From contig PCWG01000004.1 of the NCBI GenBank assembly GCA_002787235.1, positions 1 to 64,000 of the forward strand: a DNA stretch of 64,000 nt, given 5' to 3'. Shown here piece after piece: positions 36,495-45,550 of this stretch. The position numbers and the translations under genes were made by a program. This DNA is from Nitrospinae bacterium CG11_big_fil_rev_8_21_14_0_20_45_15 (GTDB lineage: Bacteria; Nitrospinota; Nitrospinia; Nitrospinales; VA-1). Position 1 is the stretch's first letter. Each line of letters begins with the position of its first letter. The notes below the pieces were generated by a model that was not told where the DNA came from, made no database searches, and was given only the letters and a program-made list of their open reading frames with translations.

Positions 36495-37774
36495 GAAGAC
36501 GGTCTTCCGGGTCGTCCCTTGGGGCGAGACGAGGAGTTCCCTGAAGGACGTGATGAGTTGGAAGAGGACCGGGGTTTTGGTTTTCTTCTTGGCGGTTCGC
36601 CGCCGGGTTTTCCAGCGAGGAACAATTCTTCATCCGGCCAAACGACAGGGATTTTCTGTTTCAAATACTCTTCAACGTGTTCCAGATGCGCGGCAAAGTT
36701 TTCGCAACACAGGGTGATGGCAGTGCCTTCAGCTCCCGCACGTGCGGTTCGGCCGATTCGATGGACGTAGTCTTCCGGATCTTGTGGCAGGTCGTAATTG
36801 ATGACGTGGGTGATGTCATCGACATGCAGTCCGCGTGAAGCGACATCGGTGGCGATCAATATATCGATCTCGCTGTTTTTGAATTGATCCAATACCTTCG
36901 TGCGTTTGTTCTGATGCAGGTCGCCGCTGATTTGTGAAGCAACGTAGCCGTTGTGACGCAGTTTGAATTCGAGTTTCTCGGCCCAGGCCTTGGTGTTGCA
37001 GAAGATGATGACCTTTTTGCCCTCTTCACGTTTGAGCAGTCCTAAAAGAAGCGAGAATTTTTCATGCAGTCCGACGTGGTAAAGGGATTGCTGGATTTTT
37101 TCAACAACGAACTTTTCCGGCTCGATAGCAATTTTTTCAGGATTGTTCATGTGCTCGTAGCAAAGTTCGAGAACCCGAAAGTTCAGAGTCGCAGAAAACA
37201 GCATAGACAAACGCTCGTCGAAAGGCGTCATGCGTCGCAGGATGTAGCGCAGGTCTTGAATGAAACCCATGTCAAACATCCGGTCGGCTTCATCAATGAC
37301 CAGTACCTGAACGCTTTTGAGACTGAAGAATTTCTGTTTGTAATAATCGATCAAGCGGCCCGGTGTGGCGATGAGTATATCGAGCCCCGATAAAATTTTC
37401 TGTTTTTGTTTTTCGTAATCGACCCCGCCGTAAACACACACCATGCGAAGACCGCAGTTGCTACCGAGTAAAATCGCATCCCGTTCGATCTGCATGGCCA
37501 GCTCCCGTGTAGGAGCGATGATGAGGCAACGGGGACCGACAAAATTATTGGCTTGTTTGGGAGCAGGACGGGTCAGCAAATGATTGAAAGCGGTGATGAG
37601 GAAAGCCGCTGTTTTCCCAGTGCCAGTCTGAGCCTGCCCGGCAACGTCTTTTCCCGCCAGTGTCAGGGGAAGTGTTTTGCTTTGAATGGGTGTGCAATGA
37701 GCAAAACCAGCATCTTTAATGCCTTGCAAAACGGTTTCTTCAAGTGGCAGGGAATCAAAACGAATCAAAGACAA
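36473..37774 (-). CDS. DEAD-box RNA helicase (RhlE/RhlB type)
   Basis: 433 residues. All helicase motifs are visible: Q motif GFAHCTPIQ, AQTGTGKT (I), PTRELA (Ia), VIDEADRMFD (II), SATL (III), the IVa-type FCNTKAWAEKL, TDVASRGLHVDDITHVINYDLP (V) and HRIGRTARAG (VI). The last 45 residues are basic and rich in R, P, S and G (PRRKPKPRSSSNSSRPSGN...), a usual unstructured RNA-binding tail. It probably unwinds RNA in ribosome assembly or decay. Closest to the RhlE/RhlB group by the IVa-V spacing; exact subfamily uncertain. Its 3' end carries a piece of dispersed repeat, so the tail may have been extended by it. Confidence 0.93.
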   Translation of the reverse strand: MSLIRFDSLPLEETVLQGIKDAGFAHCTPIQSKTLPLTLAGKDVAGQAQTGTGKTAAFLITAFNHLLTRPAPKQANNFVGPRCLIIAPTRELAMQIERDAILLGSNCGLRMVCVYGGVDYEKQKQKILSGLDILIATPGRLIDYYKQKFFSLKSVQVLVIDEADRMFDMGFIQDLRYILRRMTPFDERLSMLFSATLNFRVLELCYEHMNNPEKIAIEPEKFVVEKIQQSLYHVGLHEKFSLLLGLLKREEGKKVIIFCNTKAWAEKLEFKLRHNGYVASQISGDLHQNKRTKVLDQFKNSEIDILIATDVASRGLHVDDITHVINYDLPQDPEDYVHRIGRTARAGAEGTAITLCCENFAAHLEHVEEYLKQKIPVVWPDEELFLAGKPGGEPPRRKPKPRSSSNSSRPSGNSSSRPKGRPGRPSSSSRRPR

Positions 37775-37952
37775 TAGGGGGCTCCAGAAAATGACAACAG
37801 GCTAGTTAGTAAGGAAACGCAGTGAACAACTTGCGCGAAATACGAGAAGAATAAGTATGAATACTACGCATGAATACTACTTGGGCTCTCATTATAAGCC
37901 ATGCAACCGGGAATGCAACCGCAATCTTCTGCCCGCCAAGCGGGAGTGAATA

Positions 37953-37995
37953 GGCTGTGCATCCGTAAGGAACCGTTGCAAGTCGTGCGTAATCG
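37953..37995 (+). repeat. Left arm of inverted repeat around TPR cassette
   Basis: Aligns in reverse complement with 40376-40418: 35 of 43 positions identical, including the words GGCTGTGCAT and AAGGAACCGTTGCAA. Confidence 0.75.
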
Positions 37996-38010
37996 CAAAT
38001 TTCTCTATAG

Positions 38011-38031
38011 CCAGCAGGCGTTGCCTGCTGG
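38011..38031. repeat. Three-base-loop hairpin
   Basis: CCAGCAGGC-GTT-GCCTGCTGG, a nine-base perfect stem followed by TAATGG. Resembles the hairpins at 4885-4901 (same GCAGGC core) and in the 84-bp repeats (TGCTGGCAATAGG flank). Confidence 0.6.
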
Positions 38032-38096
38032 TAATGGTGCGACGAAGAGACCCCTTTCATAAAATCAACACGCTATAGATTTTCCCGCTCCGGCGG

Positions 38097-38142
38097 GCGT
38101 GTGCGAAAAAAATAATCAGGTTAGCGATTGTGCCCTATTTGC
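38097..38142 (+). repeat. Left direct repeat around TPR cassette
   Basis: 46 bases starting GCGTGTGCGAAAAAAATAAT, aligning in the same direction with 40348-40393 at 38 of 46 positions. Confidence 0.7.
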
Positions 38143-38264
38143 CGGGTGCAGGTAGGGCACAGACCAATCATTCTCGTTTGGATGGGAGCGTATTGTGATC
38201 TATACTGCGAAAACTATTGGGATTCCGATTGATGTTGGAAAGAGAGTTTTTAGGGAGATCGTAA

Positions 38265-38579
38265 ATGGAAAATGTGGATTTGATTATCTGGGGCGGTTTA
38301 GGAGCTTTCACATTAGTTGCGGGATTATTTTTCACTGGAAAAATTAGAGGATTTAAATTTTCCAAGGGAGAAGGAACTTTTGACTTGGAAATCAAGGGTG
38401 CTAAAGATGAATCCGCGCCGTCGTCAAAAATATCCGTTGGGAATATTGATCGCACCGGTGGCGATGTAAAGATCGGGGCGGGAGCGTCCTCCACAAAGGT
38501 AGGCGATATCAAAGAAACTCAGGGGAGTGTAGAAATAGGTGACGAAAAACCTATAAAAAAAGAAAACCCCGAAAAATGA
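38265..38579 (+). CDS. Small membrane protein with repeated VGNI motif (TPR partner)
   Basis: 104 residues. One N-terminal membrane helix (residues 7-25), a basic stretch (KIRGFKFSKGEG), then two copies of a short motif: ISVGNIDRTGGDVKIG (56-71) and KVGDIKETQGSVEIG (78-92). The downstream TPR protein carries the same motif at its N-terminus. The ATG has AGGGAG seven bases upstream, and the stop overlaps the TPR start (ATGA). I know no named family; similar VGDI-x-x-x-x-G-x-V-x-I-G motifs occur before TPR and NTPase domains in bacterial conflict-type proteins. A membrane tether for the TPR protein is my inference. Confidence 0.72.
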   Translation: MENVDLIIWGGLGAFTLVAGLFFTGKIRGFKFSKGEGTFDLEIKGAKDESAPSSKISVGNIDRTGGDVKIGAGASSTKVGDIKETQGSVEIGDEKPIKKENPEK

Positions 38580-40336
38580 CCGATCCCTCCAAAAACGATC
38601 TGGAAAATACCGGCAAGACAATAGTGCCCTCTTCTGAAAGAGCTCCTGATATAAGCGTTGGTAATATAACAGGGACACAGGGCAATGTTCATGTCGGACC
38701 AAAATATGGGATCGACAAAGATGCCTTTGAAAAGGGGTTGGAAAATTTACGGAAAGAAATTTTAGAAAATCTTGCAAATTCTAATCGTGAAAAGACAGCC
38801 GAAGAAATCTATTTTCTGAAACAGCAACTCGCAGGCGTGGAAGCCAAACTGGCAGATACGGAAAAAGCCCTTGCGGACAGGGCGCAGGAGCTTGCGGAAA
38901 CCAGAAGAGATCTGGAAAGCGAGCGACTGAAAAATATCATTCCGCAGGATCAATTGTTGGATGCCGAACGCAAATTGGAAGCTGGCGACTCTTCAAGCGC
39001 GGAAACCCTGCTCGAAAAAGTCTTGCAAGATGCCGAAACACAAGCGCAAGCCGGAGCCACCGCCGCATTCCGACTCGGAAAACTGGCAGAGGACCGTATC
39101 GACTACCGCAAGGCATTGGAGTATTTTGAAAAAGCCGTGCAACTCGCACCCGAAAATGCGGAATATTTGAACGAGGTAGGATTACTGCTGGTAGAACTGG
39201 GGCAATACGATCAAGCCATCTCCAATTACGAAAAAGCTTTGGAAATTGATATTGAGACTCTCGGTCCCAATCATATCAATATAGCGAAGTATTGGAACAA
39301 TTTGGGTGGTGCTTGGAAAGAAAAAGGCGAATACGACAAGGCTATAGAGTTTTATGAAAAAGCATTAGAAAGTGACATCCAGATTTCGGGTCCAGAAAAT
39401 TCTAAAGTGGCAATTTATTGGAATAATCTGGGTGGTGCATGGAGAGTGAAAGGTGAATACGATAAGGCTATAGAGTTTTACGAAAAAGCATTTGAAAGCG
39501 GTATCCAGATTTTGGGGCCCGACCATCCCAAGGTGGCCTTATTTTGGAGCAATCTGGGAGTTGCATGGGATTCAAAAGGCGAATACGATAAGGCCATAGA
39601 GTTTTATGAAAAAGCAGAGGCCAGCGACCTCAAAAACTTCGGACCTAATCATCCCAAGGTGGCTACTCGTTGGAACAATATAGGTGGGGTGTGGCATGCC
39701 AAAGGTGAATACGACCAAGCGATTGTTTATTACGAGAAAGCATTAGAAAGTAACCTAAAGACGTTCGGTCCTGATCATCCCAATGTGGCAAGTCTTTGGA
39801 ACAATTTGGGAGAGTCATGGCGAAAAAAAGGCCAATACGATCAAGCCATCGTCTATTACCAAAAAGCATTGGCGAGTGATATTGAGAACTTGGGTCTCGA
39901 CCATCCCAATGTGGCAAGAGATTGGAGTAATATGGGGTTATTTTGGCAAGCTAAAGGTGAATATGGGAAGGCTATCACCTATTTCGATAAAGCTTTAATA
40001 AGCGATCTCAAAACTTTCGGTTTCCATCATCCCAATGTGTCTATTCGTTGGGTCAATATTGGAGGTGCGTGGAATTGCAAAGGAGAATACGACAAGGCAA
40101 TCGCTTTTTACGAAAAAGCTTTGGCGAACGACCTCAAAACTTTCGGAACCGATCATCCTAATGTTGCAAACTATTGGAGCAATCTAGGAGCGGTGTTTTA
40201 TAACAAGAAGGATTATGCCGAGGCTTTGCAATATTTTGAGAAAGCTCGCAAGGTTTTTGACAAGGCGGGTCTGGCGCATCGGGTGAAGGATGTCGATAGC
40301 TGGATTGCGCTTACTAAAAGGGCGATGGGTTCGTAG
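38576..40336 (+). CDS. TPR protein with VGNI motif and coiled coil
   Basis: 586 residues. ISVGNITGTQGNVHVG at 26-41, a coiled coil (about 46-115), one or two 34-residue TPRs, then eight 42-residue repeats of kinesin-light-chain type (each with W-NN-LGG-W..KGEYDKAIEFYEKAL and F-GPDHPKVA). The repeats are very alike, also as DNA (126-base period), so the array grew recently by duplication. No enzyme domain or HTH. It overlaps the upstream membrane-protein gene by four bases. Long TPR arrays of this type usually act as protein sensors or scaffolds. Confidence 0.85.
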   Translation: MTDPSKNDLENTGKTIVPSSERAPDISVGNITGTQGNVHVGPKYGIDKDAFEKGLENLRKEILENLANSNREKTAEEIYFLKQQLAGVEAKLADTEKALADRAQELAETRRDLESERLKNIIPQDQLLDAERKLEAGDSSSAETLLEKVLQDAETQAQAGATAAFRLGKLAEDRIDYRKALEYFEKAVQLAPENAEYLNEVGLLLVELGQYDQAISNYEKALEIDIETLGPNHINIAKYWNNLGGAWKEKGEYDKAIEFYEKALESDIQISGPENSKVAIYWNNLGGAWRVKGEYDKAIEFYEKAFESGIQILGPDHPKVALFWSNLGVAWDSKGEYDKAIEFYEKAEASDLKNFGPNHPKVATRWNNIGGVWHAKGEYDQAIVYYEKALESNLKTFGPDHPNVASLWNNLGESWRKKGQYDQAIVYYQKALASDIENLGLDHPNVARDWSNMGLFWQAKGEYGKAITYFDKALISDLKTFGFHHPNVSIRWVNIGGAWNCKGEYDKAIAFYEKALANDLKTFGTDHPNVANYWSNLGAVFYNKKDYAEALQYFEKARKVFDKAGLAHRVKDVDSWIALTKRAMGS

Positions 40337-40347
40337 TCGTTGGGTAG

Positions 40348-40393
40348 GCGTGTGCAAATAAAATAATTGGGTTATCGATTGCGCCCAGTTTGC
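40348..40393 (+). repeat. Right direct repeat around TPR cassette
   Basis: GCGTGTGCAAATAAAATAAT start; 38 of 46 positions match 38097-38142. It begins 11 bases after the TPR gene stop. Confidence 0.7.
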
Positions 40394-40418
40394 AACGGTT
40401 CCTTGCACATGCACAGCC
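40376..40418 (-). repeat. Right arm of inverted repeat around TPR cassette
   Basis: Reverse complement aligns with 37953-37995 (35 of 43). Overlaps the right direct repeat by 18 bases. Confidence 0.75.
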
Positions 40419-40426
40419 CATTGCCG

Positions 40427-40441
40427 CCGGAGGTACTCCGG
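40427..40441. repeat. Three-base-loop hairpin at the LRR gene stop
   Basis: CCGGAG-GTA-CTCCGG, directly against the stop codon of the LRR gene. Same design as 4885-4901, which touches the purM stop. Confidence 0.55.
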
Positions 40442-41791
40442 TTAGACGAGTTCGAGGAGTTTCAGTCGTTTGGCGAGTGTGGGTGAGTTTTGCAGGGAAG
40501 TTTCGCCGGCGGGGGTGAGTCGGTTGCCCGCGACGTTGAGGACTTCCAGTTGTGTCAATTTATTGGGTTCGGCAAAAGCGCGTGCGCCTTCGTCGCCGAT
40601 CTGATTCAGCGTCAAAATCAGTGTCTTTAAATTCTTCAAAGTTTCCGATTGCGCGAGTGCTTCGGCTCCCCGGGCATGAATCCAGTTTTCTTTTTCCAGA
40701 CTGAGTGTTTCCAGTAGCGTCATGTATTTTGAGGACGCGAGCGCGATGACTCCGACATCGCCGATGCTGTTGTTGTTGAGACGCAGGAAGATGAGTTTCT
40801 TCAGGTATTTGCTTTTTGCCAAAAATTGCGCCCCCTCTTGATTCAATTTATTCTCTCCGAGATCGAGAGTTTCCATGCCCTTGATATTGGATGATTTTGA
40901 CAAGAGGCGCGCGCCTTCGGCCTTGAGATCGTTGTTGTTGAGGTCGAGGTATTTCAGCCCGGTCAGCGTGGTTGATTCGGCGATGGAGATGGCACTGTCC
41001 GCGGTCAACCCGTTCCAGCTCATTTTGAGTTGTTCGAGATGGGCGAACATCGGCGAGTTGGCAATGGCGTAGACACCATCGTCTCCCAGGTGATTGTTCG
41101 ACAGATCGAGGCGTTTCAGGTTGGGAAGAACGGAAGAGCGCGCGAGCTGTTCGATGCCTTCGGCAGAGAGTCCGTTGTCGCGCAGGTCGAGTTCTTCCAA
41201 ATGTTCCATCGGTTCCAGTTCTGCCCACAGTTTCAAACCCTCGTCGCCGATGGAGACATCGCGCAGTTTCAGCACTTTCAATTGTCGTCCGAGGGCAGAT
41301 TCCGCCAGCCCTTTGAGTCCGAGTGGCTCGATGCGATTGTAGGAAAGATCTATTTTTTGCAGATGCGGCATGTTTTCGGAAAGACCGAGGACTTTGCAAC
41401 CGAGCGCGCCGATTTCATTGCTGGAGAGGTTGATCTCGCAAAGTTTCTGCAAATGAGCTGTTTTGGAAAGATAGAACAGGCCTTCGTCGTCGACATTGTT
41501 GTTTTCGACAGAAAGAAATTCGCTGGAAGAAAACAGCGGCGACATGCAGAGATGTTTTAAACCTGCCGTATTGAGATTGGTCTCGCCAAGGTCCAGATGT
41601 TTCAGGCTATGCAGAGGCTCGATCCCGGCGAGGATTTGAAATTCGTCTTCCTTGAGGCGTTTGCCCTTGAGGTCGAGAGATTGCGAACCGGACTTTTCCT
41701 GGACGATGTCCATAATGTCCTGCGGGACGCTGTTTTTTTCAAAATAGCGAAGGTAGGCGAGGCTGTCGCCTATGTCTTTTGCTTCGGCCAT
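40442..41791 (-). CDS. Leucine-rich-repeat protein (RNI type)
   Basis: 449 residues, no signal peptide. From about residue 60 to the end it is built of 28-residue repeats of ribonuclease-inhibitor type (L-K-x-L-D-L-x-x-N-x-L-x-x-x-G-x-x-x-L-A-x-S), around 13-14 units. The N-terminal 55 residues (MAEAKDIGDSLAYLRYFEKNSVPQDIMDIVQEK) are helical and non-repetitive. A cytoplasmic binding protein; the partner is unknown. It converges on the TPR cassette, with 106 bases of repeats in between. Possibly an unrelated neighbour, possibly part of the same module. Confidence 0.85.
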   Translation of the reverse strand: MAEAKDIGDSLAYLRYFEKNSVPQDIMDIVQEKSGSQSLDLKGKRLKEDEFQILAGIEPLHSLKHLDLGETNLNTAGLKHLCMSPLFSSSEFLSVENNNVDDEGLFYLSKTAHLQKLCEINLSSNEIGALGCKVLGLSENMPHLQKIDLSYNRIEPLGLKGLAESALGRQLKVLKLRDVSIGDEGLKLWAELEPMEHLEELDLRDNGLSAEGIEQLARSSVLPNLKRLDLSNNHLGDDGVYAIANSPMFAHLEQLKMSWNGLTADSAISIAESTTLTGLKYLDLNNNDLKAEGARLLSKSSNIKGMETLDLGENKLNQEGAQFLAKSKYLKKLIFLRLNNNSIGDVGVIALASSKYMTLLETLSLEKENWIHARGAEALAQSETLKNLKTLILTLNQIGDEGARAFAEPNKLTQLEVLNVAGNRLTPAGETSLQNSPTLAKRLKLLELV

Positions 41792-41980
41792 GATTTTTCC
41801 AGAGAGTCGTTGAATATTAATGATCCAACGCTAACATAAAAACCGGCTTGAGTCACTTCTTCGCTTACTTTTGAGGAGGATTTAAAAGGGAGAGAGGGTT
41901 CCCCCACAGTTTCCTGTGGGGGAGTAACGTCTGTATATTGACCGGTGATCACCGGGGAGTTGTTGTGCTTGCTCTGGGGC

Positions 41981-44900
41981 TTAGTTCAGGCTGACAGATA
42001 CGGTTCTGGAAACGCCTTTTTCTTCCATGGTCACGCCGTACAATGAGTTGGCGAAGGACATGGTTTTTTGATTGTGAGTGATGATGATGAACTGGGTCTT
42101 CTCCGACATCTCCTTGAGCATTTCCTGAAAGCGGATGACGTTGGCTTCGTCGAGAGGCGCGTCGATCTCATCCAGCAAACAAAAGGGGCTGGGGCGTTCC
42201 TTGAAAACGGAGAACATGAGCGCGACGGCGGTCATGGCTTTTTCTCCACCGGAAAGCAGGTGCAGGTTCTGCATGCTCTTGCCTGCGGGGTTGGCGGCGA
42301 TTTCGACACCGGATTCGAGGGGATTGCTGGGGTCGGTCAGGGTCAGCTTGGCTTTCCCGCCCTGAAACAGTCGGGAGAATATGGCTTCGAAATTTTCCGC
42401 GACTTTCTGAAAGGTTTCCAGGAAACGGTCACGCGTGGTCTGATTGATCCGCTCGATGGTGCTTTTCAGCATTTTGATCGACTCAAACAGATCTTCCTGT
42501 TGTCCCTGCAAGAAGGTGAAACGTTCGTTGGCGACTTGGTAATCGGACAGGGCCGCGAGATTGACCTCACCCATTTTTGCGATCTTGCTTTTCAGATCGG
42601 CAATGCGCTCATTGGCTTCGGCGACTTCTTCATCGTTCAAATGATCTGCGAGCGAATGGGCTACATCTGTAAGAATAACGTTGAAATCGTCGTAAGCTTT
42701 TTCTTCAAGATGAGCGCGCGTGATGCGAATTTCCGATTGCTTCAGTTCCGCACGGGAAAGTTTTTCGACCTGATCCTGTGTCTGCCGGGTCAAGGTACGG
42801 GCTTCTTCATCGATTTTGTTGTCTTCCTCTTCTTTGTCGCGCAAATTTTCTTCCGCACGAATCAATATTTCCGAGAGACTGTCTTTTTCGCGTACGGTTT
42901 TCAGCAGGTCGCTTTCCAGTGCCTTGATTTGTTCTTTCAATTCGGCAATCTTTTCAGCGTTTTGGGTCGAGTCATTTTTACGCTGGGAAATGCGGCGTTC
43001 CAAAACTTCAGCCTGTAACTCAATGCGCTTGATTTCGGTGAGGGTGTTGTCCCGTTTTCCCACCAGAGAGGCGATGAGTGCCTGCCGATTGCCCATTTGT
43101 GACACTTGCGTTTCGATGGTCTGACGGTCGTTGGCGAGCTGTTCGCGCAAACCTTCAACGGCTTTTTGAGCCGTTTCCCGTTCACTGTCTTGCTCGGCAA
43201 TTTCATTTCGCAGATTTTCACATTGAGTCTGCAAATTGCTCAATTCCTCTTTGCCTTTTTCCAGCGAGGATCGAATGGAAGCGATTTTGTTTTGGTGCCG
43301 ATCCAGATCGCGCACGATCGACTCGATATCTTTCCGGGCATGGGACACGAGCAAGGCTTGTGCGTTGACCGCTTGCTCGGCTTGCTTCAGTTTGGATTCC
43401 CATGCCATGAGGCGACCCTTTTGATCGCTGACATCTTTGATGGCCAGTTCAGAGTCTGCTTTCAACGACTCGGTTTTCTGTGTCAATTCCTCCAACTCGC
43501 GTTTGCGATTGAGCAATCCGGCAGAGTCGTTGTTTTCATGACCGCCGGTGACAATGCCTTGCGGATCGATCATTTCCCCATTTTGAGTGACGATGGAGCC
43601 AGTAAACTCAGGATTTTGATACAGTTGCAGGGCGGTTTCCAGGTCTTCGACAACCACAACATTTTTCAGGAGCAGTTCGAGCAGGGCCCGGTACTCTTCG
43701 CGGCATTCGATCTTGTCGTAAGCCAGACCCAGAACACGGGAATTCCCGTTCAGGTAGACAGGCGGTGTGGCAAATGTTTTGGGGCGAAGGGGGATGAATG
43801 AGCCGCGTCCGGATTTTTTGTTGTTCAAATAATCGACCGCTTTGATGGTGTCCGAATATTCATCGACGATGATGCTTTGCAGTTTGTCACCCAGCACCGT
43901 TTCAATGGCGGTCTCGAATTCTGCCGGAGCGCGTAGAACGTCGATCAATACTTCGCGCATGCCTTCGATGGGGCGCGAATTGCCTTCGCTCTTCATCAGA
44001 CTTTTGACGCCGGAGTGGAAACCTTCAAATTTTTGCCGCAGTTCCATCATCGAGCTGACGAGGGAGGCATTTTTGATGTAATTTTCCTTCAATTGCGCGC
44101 TGGTTTTTTCCAGGGCGTCGAGTTGGATCCGGCCTTCGCGTACTTGTTGGGAAAGGCTGTCGCGCTCGGCGTTCATTTCGAGGAGCTGTCTGGATTTTTC
44201 TTCCAGAGCCAATTCCTCTTTTTTGCGCGTTTCTTCAAGCTCGCTGTGCAAACGAGAAAGCTCCTCCATCTCATTTGCCTTTTCGCCTTCCTGATCTTGC
44301 AAAAATTGACACCTTGCTTCGACTGCGGCGGATTTGCTTCTCTTGTCACTCAGACTTCTTTGAAGCTGATTGATTTTATTTTCGAGAGAGTTTACCTTGT
44401 CCTGCAATTCTCTCAGCAGGTTCTTTTTATCACCGAGAGCTTGTTTTTGTGCTTCGAGTTCGTCGCCTTCCTTATTAAGACGTTCCGAGTAACCGCCCAG
44501 CTCGGTTCGGCGTTGTTCGACTTCCAGTACGGAATGCTCAATGTCGCGACTCATTTCAGCGATGTCGCTTTCAGCCTTTTCGTTGTCGGCACCCAGATGC
44601 ACGATGCGGTCGTTGCTACTTTTCAAGGTTTGCTCGTTGCGTCCGATGGTGAGCGAAAACTGATGAATTTGTTCGCGCGTTTCGTTCAAAGTCTGGTGAG
44701 CCGACTCGATTTCCAGTTTCAGGGCGACCGATCGGGTGGATAAAACTTCGCTCCGGGCCTGATGTTCTTCCTTGAGCTGTAAAGCTAAGGCGAGTTCTTC
44801 CTCAACCACTTCGAGATCCTTGGCCAGCTTCACGTATTTTTTGGAAAAAATCTGCAAGGACAGATCTTTGACTTCGGATTGAAAGGTTTTGTAACGCTCG

Positions 44901-45550
44901 GCTTTGGCGGATTGACGCTTCAGAGATTCTGCCTGACGTCCCAATTCCTTAACGATGTCGCCGATACGTGCCAGATTCTGCTCCGAAGTTTCCAGTTTTC
45001 GTTCCGCTTCGTGACGACGGTGCTTGAATTTCAATATGCCCGCCGCTTCCTCTATCAAGATGCGTCGATTTTCGGGCTTTGCGGTGATGATTTCGTGGAT
45101 ATGACCCTGTTCGATAACGGTCAATACTTTCGGGCTGATGCCGACATCGAGCAGAAAGTCGGTGATGTCTTTCAGGCGACAGGGAATTTGATTGATGTAA
45201 AATTCACTTTCGCCCGATCGGTAATAACGGCGAGTGACCTTGACCTCGTCGGAGACATTGGGGATATTGGCGATACGTAAGCCCGGGGGCACGCTGGCAA
45301 GGGTGAGGGAGATTTCTGCCCGGTTGAGAGGCTTGCGCGAGCCACTGCCATTGAATATCAGATCGACGGATTTGGTCCCGCGCAGGGATTTCGAGCTTTG
45401 CTCGCCGATGACCCAGCGGATCGCGTCGGAGACATTGCTTTTCCCGCAACCATTGGGCCCGACAATCGCGGTGAACCCGTTGTTGAATTGAATTTCCGTT
45501 GCATCAGCAAAGGACTTGAACCCTTCCAAGCCTAAGGTTTTTAGGTACAT
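41981..45550 (-). CDS. smc: Chromosome segregation protein SMC
   Basis: 1189 residues, the standard length. N-terminal ATPase half with Walker A VGPNGCGKSNVSDAIRWVIGEQS; two long coiled coils around a hinge (about 505-660; GHENNDSAGLLNRKR follows); C-terminal half with signature LLSGGEKAMTAVALMFSVF and Walker B FCLLDEIDAPLDEAN. SMC dimers with ScpAB compact and organise origins of replication. No ScpA or ScpB gene lies nearby. Upstream sequence to 45989 is a long leader/intergenic stretch. Confidence 0.97.
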   Translation of the reverse strand: MYLKTLGLEGFKSFADATEIQFNNGFTAIVGPNGCGKSNVSDAIRWVIGEQSSKSLRGTKSVDLIFNGSGSRKPLNRAEISLTLASVPPGLRIANIPNVSDEVKVTRRYYRSGESEFYINQIPCRLKDITDFLLDVGISPKVLTVIEQGHIHEIITAKPENRRILIEEAAGILKFKHRRHEAERKLETSEQNLARIGDIVKELGRQAESLKRQSAKAERYKTFQSEVKDLSLQIFSKKYVKLAKDLEVVEEELALALQLKEEHQARSEVLSTRSVALKLEIESAHQTLNETREQIHQFSLTIGRNEQTLKSSNDRIVHLGADNEKAESDIAEMSRDIEHSVLEVEQRRTELGGYSERLNKEGDELEAQKQALGDKKNLLRELQDKVNSLENKINQLQRSLSDKRSKSAAVEARCQFLQDQEGEKANEMEELSRLHSELEETRKKEELALEEKSRQLLEMNAERDSLSQQVREGRIQLDALEKTSAQLKENYIKNASLVSSMMELRQKFEGFHSGVKSLMKSEGNSRPIEGMREVLIDVLRAPAEFETAIETVLGDKLQSIIVDEYSDTIKAVDYLNNKKSGRGSFIPLRPKTFATPPVYLNGNSRVLGLAYDKIECREEYRALLELLLKNVVVVEDLETALQLYQNPEFTGSIVTQNGEMIDPQGIVTGGHENNDSAGLLNRKRELEELTQKTESLKADSELAIKDVSDQKGRLMAWESKLKQAEQAVNAQALLVSHARKDIESIVRDLDRHQNKIASIRSSLEKGKEELSNLQTQCENLRNEIAEQDSERETAQKAVEGLREQLANDRQTIETQVSQMGNRQALIASLVGKRDNTLTEIKRIELQAEVLERRISQRKNDSTQNAEKIAELKEQIKALESDLLKTVREKDSLSEILIRAEENLRDKEEEDNKIDEEARTLTRQTQDQVEKLSRAELKQSEIRITRAHLEEKAYDDFNVILTDVAHSLADHLNDEEVAEANERIADLKSKIAKMGEVNLAALSDYQVANERFTFLQGQQEDLFESIKMLKSTIERINQTTRDRFLETFQKVAENFEAIFSRLFQGGKAKLTLTDPSNPLESGVEIAANPAGKSMQNLHLLSGGEKAMTAVALMFSVFKERPSPFCLLDEIDAPLDEANVIRFQEMLKEMSEKTQFIIITHNQKTMSFANSLYGVTMEEKGVSRTVSVSLN

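Larger units (their letters stand above)
37775..38264. other. Repeat-rich intergenic region left of the TPR cassette
   Basis: 490 bases. Contents: CCCGCCAAGCGGG hairpin near 37931, left inverted repeat 37953-37995, three-base-loop hairpin 38011-38031, CCCGCTCCGGCGGG word at 38084-38097, and left direct repeat 38097-38142. A good ribosome binding site (AGGGAG) lies just before 38265. No gene recognised. Confidence 0.55.

Noticed and set aside
36409-36633. 74-residue - strand frame at the helicase end
   Set aside because: Out-of-frame shadow of the helicase tail plus repeat copy C.
38100-40400. Integron attC sites at the cassette repeats
   Set aside because: No RYYYAAC/GTTRRRY core pair at the right places and no integrase; the repeats are a different kind.
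42068-43018. 316-residue frame on the + strand inside smc
   Set aside because: Antisense shadow of smc coiled-coil codons; no start signal or family resemblance.
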